NCBI RefSeq assembly: GCF_023517795.1
Contig: NZ_CP082928.1
Location: 4,960,001 to 5,024,000 of the forward strand
Source of the DNA: Pseudomonas fulva
GTDB taxonomy: Bacteria; Pseudomonadota; Gammaproteobacteria; Pseudomonadales; Pseudomonadaceae
Length of the DNA: 64,000 nucleotides
Direction: 5' to 3'
Shown piece by piece: positions 18,406 through 27,507 of this stretch (its first letter is position 1; the number at the start of each line of letters is the position of its first letter). Below the pieces are notes generated by a model. That model searched no databases, was not told where the DNA came from, and saw nothing but the letters and a program-made list of their open reading frames with translations. Position numbers and translations under genes: made by a program.

Positions 18406-19442
18406 GATGCGCCGCCCTCTACGCCCACGTCACGCCAGGCCTGCGCCACTGCGGCGGCCTCCGTGGAGCCCTGGCCGAAACGCCGTGCGGCGCGATCCAC
18501 GCACAGGCGGGCGAATTCGCTGAAGTCGGCATCGTTGGCCAGGCGTTCATCGCACAGCGTGTCGTACCAGATCAGCCCGGCTTTCTCCCAGGCATGGCCT
18601 CCCAGCGCCTTGGCGGCCAGATAGAAGGCGCGGTTGGGAATGCCCGAATTGATGTGCACGCCGCCGTTGTCCTCGCGGGTCTGCACGAAATCGCGCATGT
18701 GCCCGGGCTGCGGATCCTTGCCCAGCAATGGGTCGTCGTAAGCGCTGCCGGGTGCCGACATCGAGCGCAGCCCCTTGCCGTTCACCGACTCGGTGAGCAG
18801 GCCGGCACCGATGATCCAGTCCGACGCCTCGACCGTCTGCTGCAGTGCGTACTGCTTGGTAAGGATGCCGAACACGTCGGAAAGCGATTCGTTGAGCGCG
18901 CCGGACTGGTTGACGTAGACCAGCGCCGCCTCGCTGTCGATCACCCCATGGGTCAGTTCGTGAGCGACCACGTCGAGGGCGATGGTGAAACGGTTGAAGA
19001 TCTCGCCGTCACCGTCGCCGAAGACCATCTGCTCGCCGTTCCAGAAGGCGTTCTCATAGCGTTGGCCATAGTGCACGGTGCCGATCAGCGGCAGGCCGTT
19101 GCCGTCGATGGAATGGCGGCCGAGCACCTCGTGGAAGAACCGGTAGGTGGCGCCCAACGCGTCGTAGGCTTCGTCGACGGCGTCGTCGCCGGTGGCCGGC
19201 TGGCCCTCGCTGCGGGCGAGCTGGCCAGGCAGCTGCATCTGCTGCTGCGCGTCGAAAATGCTGCGCTCGGGTTGGCCGGCGGGCAGCAGCTGGCGCGCTT
19301 GCACGTTGCTCGGGCGCGGCCTGCCGTTGTTGTGCCTGAGGGAGCTGACGTGCTGCAGGGTGTTGCGCGCACAGTCGCGCTGGCGCTCGGAGCCGTGGCC
19401 GATGATACGGTCGAGGATGTAGGGCGGTATCAGGCTGTTCAT
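18402..19442 (-). CDS. Protealysin-like M4 metallopeptidase
   Basis: A 346-residue thermolysin-family peptidase. It has no signal peptide and starts with the short protealysin-type propeptide (PPYILDRI, residues 6-13). The zinc site is complete: HELTH (161-165), third ligand E185 in NESLSD, and the catalytic histidine H263 in GGVHINSGIPNRAFY. Protealysins are made as inactive precursors inside the cell and self-process; homologues in Serratia cleave actin and promote invasion. Coupled to its inhibitor gene downstream. Divergent from the ATP-grasp gene across a 364-base gap. Confidence 0.94.
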   Translation of the reverse strand: MNSLIPPYILDRIIGHGSERQRDCARNTLQHVSSLRHNNGRPRPSNVQARQLLPAGQPERSIFDAQQQMQLPGQLARSEGQPATGDDAVDEAYDALGATYRFFHEVLGRHSIDGNGLPLIGTVHYGQRYENAFWNGEQMVFGDGDGEIFNRFTIALDVVAHELTHGVIDSEAALVYVNQSGALNESLSDVFGILTKQYALQQTVEASDWIIGAGLLTESVNGKGLRSMSAPGSAYDDPLLGKDPQPGHMRDFVQTREDNGGVHINSGIPNRAFYLAAKALGGHAWEKAGLIWYDTLCDERLANDADFSEFARLCVDRAARRFGQGSTEAAAVAQAWRDVGVEGGAS

Positions 19443-19806
19443 CGTGCGTTCCTTGTCCGGAGAAGCGTGGCGGCCAGGTCGATACCTGACCTCTCACAGG
19501 TGGGAACGCATTGCGCCGGCAATGTTTCTGTCGCACCGACATTTCTGGACAAAAGGGCATGACAGAAAAGTGCAATCCTTTGCCGCCTCGCCTGTCAGAG
19601 ATTCCATGGGGGCAGCCATGCCCCCGCCAGCCTGATTGATCGTGATGCCTGCGGATCGCGCACGCCCTTGCCTGGGCCTGTCGCTCGCGCTTCAAGATGG
19701 TGCAAGGCGCGTTCGGTTTTAAAATAAGTAATTGATATTAAAGGAATAAAACCGCTGGCTCGGCGCTTGCAGTGTACGGGTCGAACAGGGCTGCAAGGAG
19801 TACAGC
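19443..19806. other. Divergent promoter region, no gene seen
   Basis: 364 bases between the protealysin start and the ATP-grasp start. An AT-rich stretch at about 19715-19755 (AAAATAAGTAATTGATATTAAAGG) is the likeliest promoter area for the rightward genes. No ORF with coding character. Confidence 0.55.
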
Positions 19807-21216
19807 ATGACCCGCACCTTTTACGACGAAATGCACCTGCCCGACGGTAGCTGCCGCACCCATTATCAGGCCTTTTCCCGCTGGCTGCAGGAAACCCCCC
19901 AGGATCTGCTCGACCAGCGCCGCCGTGAGGCGGACCTGCTCTTCCACCGTGCCGGCATCACCTTCACCCTGTATGGCGATGCCCAGGGCACCGAGCGCCT
20001 GATTCCCTTCGACATCATTCCGCGCAGCATCCCGGCCAGCGAGTGGCGCATCGTCGAGCGTGGCTGCATCCAGCGCGTGCAGGCGCTGAACATGTTCCTC
20101 GCCGACCTGTACCACGACCAGCGCATCATCAAGGCCGGCCTGATCCCCGCCGAGCAGGTGCTGGCCAACGAGGGTTACCAGCTGGCGATGCAGGGCCTCG
20201 ACCTGCACCGCGACCTCTATGCGCACATCGCCGGGGTCGACCTGGTGCGTGACGGCGACGGCACCTATTACGTGCTCGAGGACAACCTGCGTACACCCAG
20301 CGGCGTGAGCTACATGCTCGAAGACCGCAAGATGATGATGCGCCTGTTCCCCGAGCTGTTCGCCAACCAGCGCATCGCGCCCATCGACCATTACCCCAGC
20401 CTGCTGCTCGATACCCTGAAGAGCGCCAGCCCGCTCGACAACCCGACCGTGGTGGTGCTGACCCCCGGGCGCTTCAACAGCGCCTATTTCGAACATGCCT
20501 TCCTGGCCCGGGAGATGGGCGTCGAGCTGGTGGAGGGCGCCGATCTGTTCGTGCGCGACGACAAGCTGTTCATGCGTACCACCGCCGGGGCCAGGCAGGT
20601 CGATGTGGTCTATCGTCGCCTCGACGACGCCTTCCTCGATCCGCTGGCCTTCAACCCGGAGTCCATGCTCGGCGTGCCCGGGCTGTTGTCGACCTATCGC
20701 TCGGGCAACGTGGTGCTGGCCAATGCCATCGGTACCGGGGTGGCGGACGACAAGTCGATCTACCCCTATGTCGGCGAGATGATCCGCTTCTACCTGGACG
20801 AGGAGCCGATTCTCAAGAACGTGCCGACCTGGCAATGCCGCAAGCCGGCGGAGCTGTCCCACGTGCTGGCCAACCTCAAGGACCTGGTGGTCAAGGAAAC
20901 CCAGGGCTCGGGCGGCTACGGCATGCTGGTCGGCCCGGCGGCCAGCAATGCGGAGATCGAGGCCTTTCGCCTGCGCCTGATCGCCCGGCCGGGAGCCTAT
21001 ATCGCCCAGCCGACCCTGTGCCTGTCGACCTGCCCGACGTTCGTCGAGAACGGCATCGCGCCGCGCCACATCGACCTGCGTCCCTTCGTGCTGTCCGGCA
21101 AGGAAACGCGCATCGTGCCGGGCGGCCTGACCCGGGTGGCGCTGCGCGAAGGCTCGCTGGTGGTCAATTCGTCGCAAGGCGGCGGTACCAAGGACACCTG
21201 GGTGGTGGAGGACTGA
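19807..21216 (+). CDS. Circularly permuted type 2 ATP-grasp protein
   Basis: A 469-residue protein of the circularly permuted ATP-grasp family (former DUF404/DUF407). Typical segments: EERLIPFDIIPRSIP-like (RLIPFDIIPRSIPASEW), the strongly conserved YVLEDNLRTPSGVSYMLEDRKMM, RRLDDAFLDPLAF, and PSLVVKETQGSGGYGMLVGP-like (VVKETQGSGGYGMLVGP). Comparative genomics predicts that this family ligates an amino acid or amine to a peptide or carboxylate with ATP. It is the first gene of a three-gene operon with an alpha-E protein and a transglutaminase-like protein; only three bases separate it from the next gene. Good AAGGAG at 19794-19799. Confidence 0.92.
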   Translation: MTRTFYDEMHLPDGSCRTHYQAFSRWLQETPQDLLDQRRREADLLFHRAGITFTLYGDAQGTERLIPFDIIPRSIPASEWRIVERGCIQRVQALNMFLADLYHDQRIIKAGLIPAEQVLANEGYQLAMQGLDLHRDLYAHIAGVDLVRDGDGTYYVLEDNLRTPSGVSYMLEDRKMMMRLFPELFANQRIAPIDHYPSLLLDTLKSASPLDNPTVVVLTPGRFNSAYFEHAFLAREMGVELVEGADLFVRDDKLFMRTTAGARQVDVVYRRLDDAFLDPLAFNPESMLGVPGLLSTYRSGNVVLANAIGTGVADDKSIYPYVGEMIRFYLDEEPILKNVPTWQCRKPAELSHVLANLKDLVVKETQGSGGYGMLVGPAASNAEIEAFRLRLIARPGAYIAQPTLCLSTCPTFVENGIAPRHIDLRPFVLSGKETRIVPGGLTRVALREGSLVVNSSQGGGTKDTWVVED

Positions 21217-21219
21217 GAC

Positions 21220-22170
21220 ATGTTGAGTAGAACCGCCTCCGATCTGTACTGGATGTCCCGCTACCTGGAACGTGCGGAAAACCTGGCACGCATGCTGGAC
21301 GTCAGCTACTCGCTGTCGCTGATGCCCCAGGACGGGCGCCGTGACGGCCTCGACGAACTGGCGATGCCGCTGCTGATCACCGGCACCCTGGAGGATTACC
21401 AGCAACGCCACGGTGCGCTGCACGCCGAGCGCATCCTGCATTTCTTCGCCCTGGACGCGCAGAACCCGGCGAGCATCTACAGCTGCCTGGGCGCGGCGCG
21501 CAGCAATGCCCACGCCGTGCGCGGACGCATCACCGCCGACATGTGGGAAAACATCAATGCCACCTGGCTGGAGATCCGCGGCATCGCCGAGCAGGGCCTG
21601 GGCCGTTATGGCATCAGCCGTTTCTGCGAGTGGGTCAAGGAGCGCTCCCACCTGTTTCGCGGCGCCACCTTCGGTACCATCGTGCGCGGCGAGGCCTACC
21701 GTTTCATTCGCCTGGGTACCTTCATCGAGCGCGCCGACAATACCTTGCGCCTGCTCGACTCACGCTACGAGCTGCTCGGCGAGGACGTCGACGATGCCGA
21801 TGGCCGGCCCGCCCACAGCTACTACCAGTGGAGCGCCTTGCTGCGCGCACTGTCGTCGTTCGAGGCCTTTGCCGAGGTCTATCGAGGCTCGCCGGGCGCC
21901 CGCAAGGTCTCGGAATTGCTGCTGCTGCGCGGCGAGGTGCCGCGCTCGCTGAGCGCGTGCATGGACGAGCTGTACCAGATGCTCGCCGGCCTGCCCGGCG
22001 ACAACGGTCGACCCGCGCAGCGCCTGGCGGCCGAACTCAATGCGCGGCTGCGCTACACCAGCATCGATGAAGTGCTGGAGGAAGGGCTGCACGTCTGGCT
22101 GACCGAGTTCATCGAGCAGATTCACGAGCTCGGCAGCGCCATCCACACGTCCTATCTGGAGGTCGCATGA
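21220..22170 (+). CDS. Alpha-E domain-containing protein
   Basis: A 316-residue all-helical protein beginning MLSRTASDLYWMSRYLERAENLARMLD, the signature opening of the alpha-E family (DUF403). Conserved-looking later segments are ARSNAHAVRGRITADMWENIN, FIRLGTFIERADNTLRLLD and YYQWSALLRALSSFEAF. Its biochemical role is unknown; it always travels with the circularly permuted ATP-grasp protein and a transglutaminase-like protein, and is predicted to be part of the same peptide-modifying system. It overlaps the next gene by four bases (ATGA, 22167-22170). Confidence 0.92.
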   Translation: MLSRTASDLYWMSRYLERAENLARMLDVSYSLSLMPQDGRRDGLDELAMPLLITGTLEDYQQRHGALHAERILHFFALDAQNPASIYSCLGAARSNAHAVRGRITADMWENINATWLEIRGIAEQGLGRYGISRFCEWVKERSHLFRGATFGTIVRGEAYRFIRLGTFIERADNTLRLLDSRYELLGEDVDDADGRPAHSYYQWSALLRALSSFEAFAEVYRGSPGARKVSELLLLRGEVPRSLSACMDELYQMLAGLPGDNGRPAQRLAAELNARLRYTSIDEVLEEGLHVWLTEFIEQIHELGSAIHTSYLEVA

Positions 22171-22964
22171 GACTGTCCATCCGTCACAACACCACCTATC
22201 ACTACGAGGATCAGGTGCGGGCCAGCATCCAGTACCTGCGCCTCACGCCCCACGACAGCGCCCGCCAGCAGATACTCGACTGGCAGCTGGATTTGCCGCG
22301 GCCCGTTCGCGCACAGCGTGACCCCTACGGCAACATCCTCCACGTGCTGACCCTGGACGAGCCCCACGAGTCGATCGTCATCGGCGCCCGGGGCCTGGTG
22401 GAGATCGACGAGTCGAGCGATGCCGAGCACGAAAGCCAATCGGCGCTGCCGTTCCTGCGCTTCACCCGGCTGACCGATGCCGATGCGGCGTTGCGCGACT
22501 TCGCCTGGACGCAGTGCGCCCAGCGTCGCGATCGCCATGCGCTGATCGACCTGATGCACGGCCTCAATGCGCATATCCGCTATCAGCCCGGTTCGACCGC
22601 CGTGGAGACCAGCGCGGCCGAAGCCTTCGCCGGGCGTCAGGGCGTTTGTCAGGACCACGCCCATGCGTTCATCGCCTGCACGCGCAGCCTGGGCATCCCG
22701 GCGCGTTACGTATCCGGCTATCTGGTCGCCGACAACCAGGATCACCTGGCCAGCCATGCCTGGGCCGAAGCCTGGCTGGACGGCGCCTGGTACAGCTTCG
22801 ACGTGACCAACTGCCTGGCCCGGCCCGAGCGGCATCTGAAGCTGGCGATCGGCCTGGATTACCTGGATGCCTGCCCGGTACGCGGCATGCGCCGCGGCGG
22901 TGGTAGCGAGCGGATGATGGCGCGGGTCGACGTCGAGCCACTGATCAGCGTACAGGTGCAGTGA
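22167..22964 (+). CDS. Transglutaminase-like cysteine peptidase family protein
   Basis: A 265-residue protein with an N-terminal beta domain (RLSIRHNTTYHYEDQVRASIQYLRLTP) and a papain-like transglutaminase core. The catalytic triad is visible: Cys in RQGVCQDHAHAF, His in LASHAWAEAWL, and Asp in YSFDVTN. It is the third gene of the ATP-grasp/alpha-E/transglutaminase operon. A fourth partner found in many Pseudomonas, the proteasome-like Anbu peptidase, is not next to it here; the next gene is an AEC transporter. Confidence 0.92.
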   Translation: MRLSIRHNTTYHYEDQVRASIQYLRLTPHDSARQQILDWQLDLPRPVRAQRDPYGNILHVLTLDEPHESIVIGARGLVEIDESSDAEHESQSALPFLRFTRLTDADAALRDFAWTQCAQRRDRHALIDLMHGLNAHIRYQPGSTAVETSAAEAFAGRQGVCQDHAHAFIACTRSLGIPARYVSGYLVADNQDHLASHAWAEAWLDGAWYSFDVTNCLARPERHLKLAIGLDYLDACPVRGMRRGGGSERMMARVDVEPLISVQVQ

Positions 22965-23064
22965 TCCACGGGCATCTTCGTCCCTGGTCGGCGCCATCCC
23001 GGCATGGCTTGCGGTCATGGGGGGATGGCTTCTAGCATGGCCGCTTTGCCCGAAGGGGGAGGCC

Positions 23065-23952
23065 ATGCTGGCCGAGTTGTTTGCTGTATTGGCGCCGGTG
23101 ATCATCGTCTCCGGCGTCGGCTATGCCTGGGCCCGTAGCGGTCAGGCCTATCCCACCGATTTCATCGCCCGCCTGGTATTGACCATCGGTACGCCGAGCC
23201 TGGTGCTGGCCACCCTGAGTCGTGCGGATATCGATCCCAAGGCATTTACCAGCATGGCCCTGGGCTGCGTACTGGTAACCGCCTGCATGGGCCTATTCGG
23301 GGCGCTGTTCAGCCGTTTGTTCCGCCAGCAGTGGAAGGTACTGGTCCCGGCGTTCCTGTTTCCCAATACCGGCAATATGGGCCTGCCCATCAGCCTGTAT
23401 GCCTTTGGCGAGCATGGCCTGGCACTGGCCGTGGCCTTTTTCCTGACCCTGTCGATCATGCAGTTCAGCGTCGGCATCGCCCTGTCGGGCAATGCCGCTT
23501 CCATCAAGGATTTGCTGCGCAACCCGATTCTGGTCAGCCTGTTGCTGGCGCTGCCGATGATTTTCATGGACCTGCAACTGCCGCGCTGGCTGGCCAATAC
23601 CGTCGGTCTGGTGGGTGGCATGACCATTCCGCTGATGCTGCTGACCCTGGGCGTTTCGCTGGCCAGTATCCGCCTGCACCACCTGGGCTCCGGGCTGGTG
23701 CTGGGCGCGCTGCGTATCGTTCTGGGGGCGGGCGTCGGCTGGGGCATCGGCGCGGCGATGGGGCTGGAGCCGCTGACCCACGCCGTGCTGGTGGTACAGT
23801 CGGCCATGCCGGTGGCGGTGTTCAACTATCTGTTCGCGGTGCGCGCCAATCGCTCACCCGAACAGGTCGCCAGCCTGGTGATGTGCTCGACGCTCCTGGC
23901 GATCGCCTGGTTGCCGCTGATCCTGGCGTGGTGGATGCCGCGGGTCAACTGA
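23065..23952 (+). CDS. AEC family transporter
   Basis: A 295-residue inner-membrane protein with about ten hydrophobic helices, of the auxin efflux carrier type: N-terminal MLAELFAVLAPVIIVSGVGYAWARSG, NTGNMGLPISLYAFGEHGLALAVAFF (the conserved N-x-G-N-x-G-L-P crossover) and a C-terminal AMPVAVFNYLFAVRANRSPEQVASLVMCSTLL. Bacterial members move organic acids or related anions; the substrate is unknown. The start ATG at 23065 has AAGGGGGAGG before it, which decides against the upstream in-frame ATG at 23017. A small membrane-protein gene lies on the opposite strand just after it. Confidence 0.92.
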   Translation: MLAELFAVLAPVIIVSGVGYAWARSGQAYPTDFIARLVLTIGTPSLVLATLSRADIDPKAFTSMALGCVLVTACMGLFGALFSRLFRQQWKVLVPAFLFPNTGNMGLPISLYAFGEHGLALAVAFFLTLSIMQFSVGIALSGNAASIKDLLRNPILVSLLLALPMIFMDLQLPRWLANTVGLVGGMTIPLMLLTLGVSLASIRLHHLGSGLVLGALRIVLGAGVGWGIGAAMGLEPLTHAVLVVQSAMPVAVFNYLFAVRANRSPEQVASLVMCSTLLAIAWLPLILAWWMPRVN

Positions 23953-23957
23953 GCGGC

Positions 23958-24053
23958 CTAGCCGATCATGCGGCTCAGGTTGGGAAGAATCAGCAAGACG
24001 GCGGTGGCAAAGAGAATCAGCCCCGCCTGGCGGAATTTCGGTTTGTTGAACAT
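23958..24053 (-). CDS. 31-residue single-helix membrane protein
   Basis: A small ORF with start ATG at 24053 and TAG at 23958. The protein begins MFNKPKFRQAG, then has one hydrophobic helix (LILFATAVLLILP), and ends NLSRMIG. An AAGG ribosome site is correctly spaced (nine bases) upstream, and the positive-inside rule gives N-in orientation. The stop lies six bases from the convergent AEC stop. Its coding nature rests on the ribosome site, the clean amphipathic/basic N-terminus and the membrane helix. Confidence 0.6.
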   Translation of the reverse strand: MFNKPKFRQAGLILFATAVLLILPNLSRMIG

Positions 24054-24317
24054 GGCCGTTCGCCTTTTGATTGTTGTGATGGGCCGTGATTACCGCTTCG
24101 TCCCCAGTGCCTCGGCAAAACCCGACGGCGTATGTATTGACTGTAGAGGGAGCGGCTGGGTTTTTTAGATCGCTTGTTTCTAACGAAATGCGAGAGGGCA
24201 TCTGCAAGGATATGGAACCCTTTCGCGCTTGCGTATAGCCCCGGCGCCAGACGCTATGGGGCTCGCAACGCATTGCCGACAGCCACTGACCGTTCGTCCG
24301 GACCTTTTCACCACCAT

Positions 24318-24344
24318 AAAAAAACCGGCCACTTGGGCCGGTTC
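24318..24344 (-). terminator. Rho-independent terminator of the PepSY gene
   Basis: Stem AACCGGCC/GGCCGGTT around ACTTG; on the minus strand the stem is followed by a run of seven T residues. Confidence 0.85.
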
Positions 24345-24358
24345 TCCTGGCTGGTCGA

Positions 24359-24625
24359 TCAATTGTCCAACTGCTCACGAATGACCTTGCCGCTCTTGCC
24401 ATCCACGCGGAATTCGTAAAGGCGGTTGTCCTGCTTGGTGCCTTCACCTTCCCAGTAGCCGGCGTCGTCCGCCTCGATCTTGTGGATCTGGGTGAAACCG
24501 GCCTGCTTGGCGCTGTTCAGCGCCTGCTCGATGCTGATCCAGTCGGCGCCCGGGCGGTCGGCCATGGCGAAGCCGGCGCTCATGGCGGCAGCGGCGGTGA
24601 GGGCAGTCAGGGTCTTCTTGAGCAT
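24359..24625 (-). CDS. PepSY domain-containing exported protein
   Basis: An 88-residue periplasmic protein: signal peptide MLKKTLTALTAAAAMSAGFAMA with a probable cut after AMA, then one PepSY domain (WISIEQALNSAKQAGFTQIHKIEADDAGYWEGEG...YEFRVDGKSGKVIREQ). PepSY modules are small beta-alpha domains linked to peptidase inhibition or envelope regulation. AAGGAG precedes the ATG. It is transcribed as a single gene with its own terminator. Its role here cannot be told from context. Confidence 0.88.
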   Translation of the reverse strand: MLKKTLTALTAAAAMSAGFAMADRPGADWISIEQALNSAKQAGFTQIHKIEADDAGYWEGEGTKQDNRLYEFRVDGKSGKVIREQLDN

Positions 24626-24706
24626 CGTGGAACTCCTTTACTGGTTGGAATGAACGCGCCCGAATTCAGGCACTGCAGATTTGGAGTCTGACGCTTCGCT
24701 TCGGGT

Positions 24707-24877
24707 TCAGGTAAAACTGCCCTGGTTCGGTGCAGGCGCTGCTGCCTGGCTCGCCGTCGCAGAGGACAGAGCCGGGTGCTGCATGCTCGCTGCCAGCAGG
24801 GGCAGGGCGATAGCCAGGTAAAGGCCGATGGCGCCCAGGGCACCGTTGCGTGCGTATCGAATGGTCTGGCTGTGCAT
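24707..24877 (-). CDS. Small membrane protein, unknown function
   Basis: A 56-residue protein (start ATG at 24877): MHSQTIRYARNGALGAIGLYLAIALPLLAAS, one membrane helix, then an alanine/proline/serine-rich tail (TASQAAAPAPNQGSFT) that would be periplasmic. The helix is preceded by basic residues, so it is either a membrane anchor or an uncleaved signal. The ribosome site is weak, and an in-frame ATG at 24919 would add 14 proline-rich residues. It lies upstream of the PepSY gene on the same strand, 81 bases away. I do not recognise the family. Confidence 0.5.
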   Translation of the reverse strand: MHSQTIRYARNGALGAIGLYLAIALPLLAASMQHPALSSATASQAAAPAPNQGSFT

Positions 24878-25067
24878 GGCGTTTGCGCTCGTCGGTGGCC
24901 CCGGGGGCCGATTGGCCAATCATCGGTCCGCTGGCGCGGGCGCAGAAGTAAATGCTGCTTATGGCGGTTATCGAATCGGCTGATGACTCCAATAGCGGCA
25001 TGCCTCTTGCCTTGATGGAGCCGCCAAGGCAGGCTTTGACTGCTCCATCATTTTTTCAGGTACCGTC

Positions 25068-25796
25068 ATGTCGCTGCAGATCTGCATTCTGGAAACCGAC
25101 ATCCTGCGCCCCGAGCTGGTCGACCAGTACCAGGGCTACGGCAAGATGTTCGAACGTCTCTTCACTGGCCAGGCCATTGCAGCCAGCTTCCATGTATTCA
25201 ACGTGATGCAGGGCGACTACCCGCCCAGCGAAGCGCGCTTCGATGCGTACCTGGTCACCGGCAGCAAGGCCGATTCGTTCGCCACCGATCCCTGGATCGA
25301 AACGCTCAAGCGCTATCTGCTCGAACGCTATAGGGCGGGCGACAAGTTGCTGGGCATCTGCTTTGGTCACCAGTTGCTGGCCCTGCTGCTCGGCGGCAAG
25401 GCCGAGCGCGCCAGTGGCGGTTGGGGCGTGGGCGTCCATCGCTACCAACTGACCGAACAGCCGGACTGGATGACGCCGGCACTGGATGAATTGACGCTGT
25501 TGATCAGCCATCAGGATCAGGTCACCCGGTTGCCGGAAAACGCCACGCTGCTGGCCACCAGCCCGTTCTGTGCCCATGCGGCCTACCGCATCGGTGACCA
25601 GGTGCTGTGCTTCCAGGGCCACCCCGAGTTCGTGCCCGAGTATTCCCGCGCGTTGCTGGACATTCGTCAGCAGCACATCGGCGAAGCCACCTACCGTGCA
25701 GCGGTCGATACCCTGAACCAGGATCACCACGGGCGTACCGTTGGCGAGTGGATGCTGCGCTTCGTGGCCCATGGCAAGGCGGCTCAGCCGGCCTGA
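25068..25796 (+). CDS. Class I glutamine amidotransferase-like protein
   Basis: A 242-residue stand-alone GATase1 protein of the GuaA-N/YfeJ/PuuD-neighbour type. Catalytic triad: Cys in GICFGHQLLA (about residue 101), then the His and Glu of CFQGHPEFVPEYSR. The N-terminus MSLQICILETDILRPELVDQYQGYGKMFERL is typical for the subgroup annotated as glutamine amidotransferase with an unknown acceptor. It hydrolyses glutamine to supply ammonia, or acts as a gamma-glutamyl hydrolase. Single gene, with a terminator directly after it. Confidence 0.88.
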   Translation: MSLQICILETDILRPELVDQYQGYGKMFERLFTGQAIAASFHVFNVMQGDYPPSEARFDAYLVTGSKADSFATDPWIETLKRYLLERYRAGDKLLGICFGHQLLALLLGGKAERASGGWGVGVHRYQLTEQPDWMTPALDELTLLISHQDQVTRLPENATLLATSPFCAHAAYRIGDQVLCFQGHPEFVPEYSRALLDIRQQHIGEATYRAAVDTLNQDHHGRTVGEWMLRFVAHGKAAQPA

Positions 25797-25814
25797 TCGC
25801 CCCAAAAGCGGCGC

Positions 25815-25845
25815 ATAAAAAAACGGCCCTTGCGGGCCGTTTTCC
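25815..25845. terminator. Bidirectional terminator between amidotransferase and mqo
   Basis: Stem AAAACGGCCC/GGGCCGTTTT around TTGC, with A tract before it and T tract after it, serving both convergent genes. Confidence 0.9.
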
Positions 25846-25887
25846 GTTCCGGCATGGCGCCTTGCGTGGAGGCGCCTGCCGACATGC

Positions 25888-27507
25888 TTACAGCGCTTCG
25901 GCTGCAGCCTCTGCTTGCGGGGCATCTTCGGCCTGGGGCTGTTCCGGCTTGACCTCGACGAAAGTCAGCTGCAGACGCTCGCTGCTCCAGGCGCGGGTCT
26001 TGTTGGTCAGCTCCAGGTTGTTGTTCAGGGTCTGGCCGTAGGAGGGGATGATCTCTTTCAGCTTGGCCTGCCACTCGGGCGTATTGATCTTGTCCTTGAA
26101 GGTACGCTCCATCAGGTGAAGCATGATCGGCGCGGCAGTGGAGGCGCCTGGCGAGGCACCCAGCAGTGCGGCGATGGAGCCGTCCTCGGAACTGACCACT
26201 TCGGTGCCGAACTGCAGGATGCCGCCTTTCTCGGGATCCTTCTTGATGATCTGCACGCGCTGGCCGGCCTGGATCAGTTCCCAGTCCTTGTCCTGCGCTT
26301 CGGGGAAGTATTCGCGCAGCGAGTGCATGCGGTCTTCCTGGCTGAGCATCAGTTGGCCGATCAGGTAGGTGCTGAGCGAGAAGTTGTCGATACCCGCATT
26401 GATCATCGGCGAAATGTTGTGGGTGGTGATGGTGCCGAACATGTCCAGCAGCGAACCCTTTTTCAGGAACTTGGTGGAGAAGGTGGCAAACGGCCCGAAC
26501 AGGATGACTTTCTCGCCATCGATCACCCGGGTATCCAGGTGCGGAACCGACATGGGTGGCGAGCCTACCGATGCCAGACCATACACCTTGGCCTGGTGCC
26601 TGGCGGCGATTTCCGGGTTACGGGTAACCAGGAACGAGCCGCCAACCGGGAAGCCGGCGTAGCCTTCCGCTTCCGGAATGCCGGATTTCTGCAGCAGCTT
26701 GAGCGCGCCGCCGCCTGCACCGATGAACACGAACTTGGCATTGACGGTGCTCAGCTTGTCGCCGTTGGCCAGGTCGGCCATGGTGACGTTCCAGGTGCCG
26801 TCGTCGGCGCGAGTGATATCGCGTACTTCCTGCTGCACATGGACATTGAACACGTCCTTTTTCTGCGACAGGTTGTTCAGCAACTGGTTGGTGATTTCAC
26901 CGAAATTGACATCGGTGCCTGTCTGTACCCGAGTCGCGGCGATTTTCTGGCCGGGCTCGCGGCCTTCCATCACCAGCGGGATCCACTCCTGGATCTGAGC
27001 GGGGTCGTCGGAAAACTCCATGTTGCGGAACAGCGAGCTGTGCTGCAGGGCGTCATAGCGCTTCTTCAGGAACTCGGTGTTCTTGTCGCCCCACACGAAA
27101 CTCATGTGCGAAACGTTGTTGATGAAGGACTTCGGGTTTTTCAGCACGCCCTGGTCGACCTGGTAGGCCCAGAACTGCTTGGAGATCTCGAACGATTCGT
27201 TGATCGCCACGGCCTTGCTGATGTCGATGGTGCCGTCGGCCTTTTCCGGTGTGTAGTTCAGCTCGGCGAGCGCCGAGTGACCGGTACCGGCGTTATTCCA
27301 GGCGTTGGAGCTCTCGCTGGCGACCTCGGGCAGGCGCTCGTACAGGTCGATTTTCCAGGTTGGCTCCAGCTCGTTGAGGTAGGTGCCGAGGCTCGCACTC
27401 ATGATGCCCCCGCCGATCAGCAGGACGTCCACGGATTTTTCCGGTTCGGGTTGCTTGGCGCAGCCGAGCGCACTCAAGCACAGTAGGGACAGCAGGAGTT
27501 TCTTCAT
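25888..27507 (-). CDS. mqo: Malate:quinone oxidoreductase
   Basis: A 539-residue FAD enzyme that oxidises malate to oxaloacetate and passes electrons to quinone. Clear family sequence: [24 protein letters not shown] (FAD-binding), [58 protein letters not shown] and [16 protein letters not shown]. The N-terminus [20 protein letters not shown] is signal-like with a cysteine, which suggests an exported or lipid-anchored form rather than the plain cytoplasmic-face enzyme; the lipobox is imperfect (ALGC). A ~30-residue Ala/Glu/Gln-rich tail ends the protein. The longer upstream frame to 27669 is non-coding in character. Confidence 0.95.
   Translation of the reverse strand: MKKLLLSLLCLSALGCAKQPEPEKSVDVLLIGGGIMSASLGTYLNELEPTWKIDLYERLPEVASESSNAWNNAGTGHSALAELNYTPEKADGTIDISKAVAINESFEISKQFWAYQVDQGVLKNPKSFINNVSHMSFVWGDKNTEFLKKRYDALQHSSLFRNMEFSDDPAQIQEWIPLVMEGREPGQKIAATRVQTGTDVNFGEITNQLLNNLSQKKDVFNVHVQQEVRDITRADDGTWNVTMADLANGDKLSTVNAKFVFIGAGGGALKLLQKSGIPEAEGYAGFPVGGSFLVTRNPEIAARHQAKVYGLASVGSPPMSVPHLDTRVIDGEKVILFGPFATFSTKFLKKGSLLDMFGTITTHNISPMINAGIDNFSLSTYLIGQLMLSQEDRMHSLREYFPEAQDKDWELIQAGQRVQIIKKDPEKGGILQFGTEVVSSEDGSIAALLGASPGASTAAPIMLHLMERTFKDKINTPEWQAKLKEIIPSYGQTLNNNLELTNKTRAWSSERLQLTFVEVKPEQPQAEDAPQAEAAAEAL

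Noticed and set aside
19738..21651. Antisense 637-residue ORF opposite the ATP-grasp gene
   Set aside because: Shadow frame; sense strand has unmistakable family sequence on every block.
24220..24290. Imperfect inverted repeat GCGTATAGCCCC / GGGGCTCGCAACGC as an attenuator or terminator
   Set aside because: Stem is interrupted and there is no T tract or leader peptide; it cannot be assigned to a gene.
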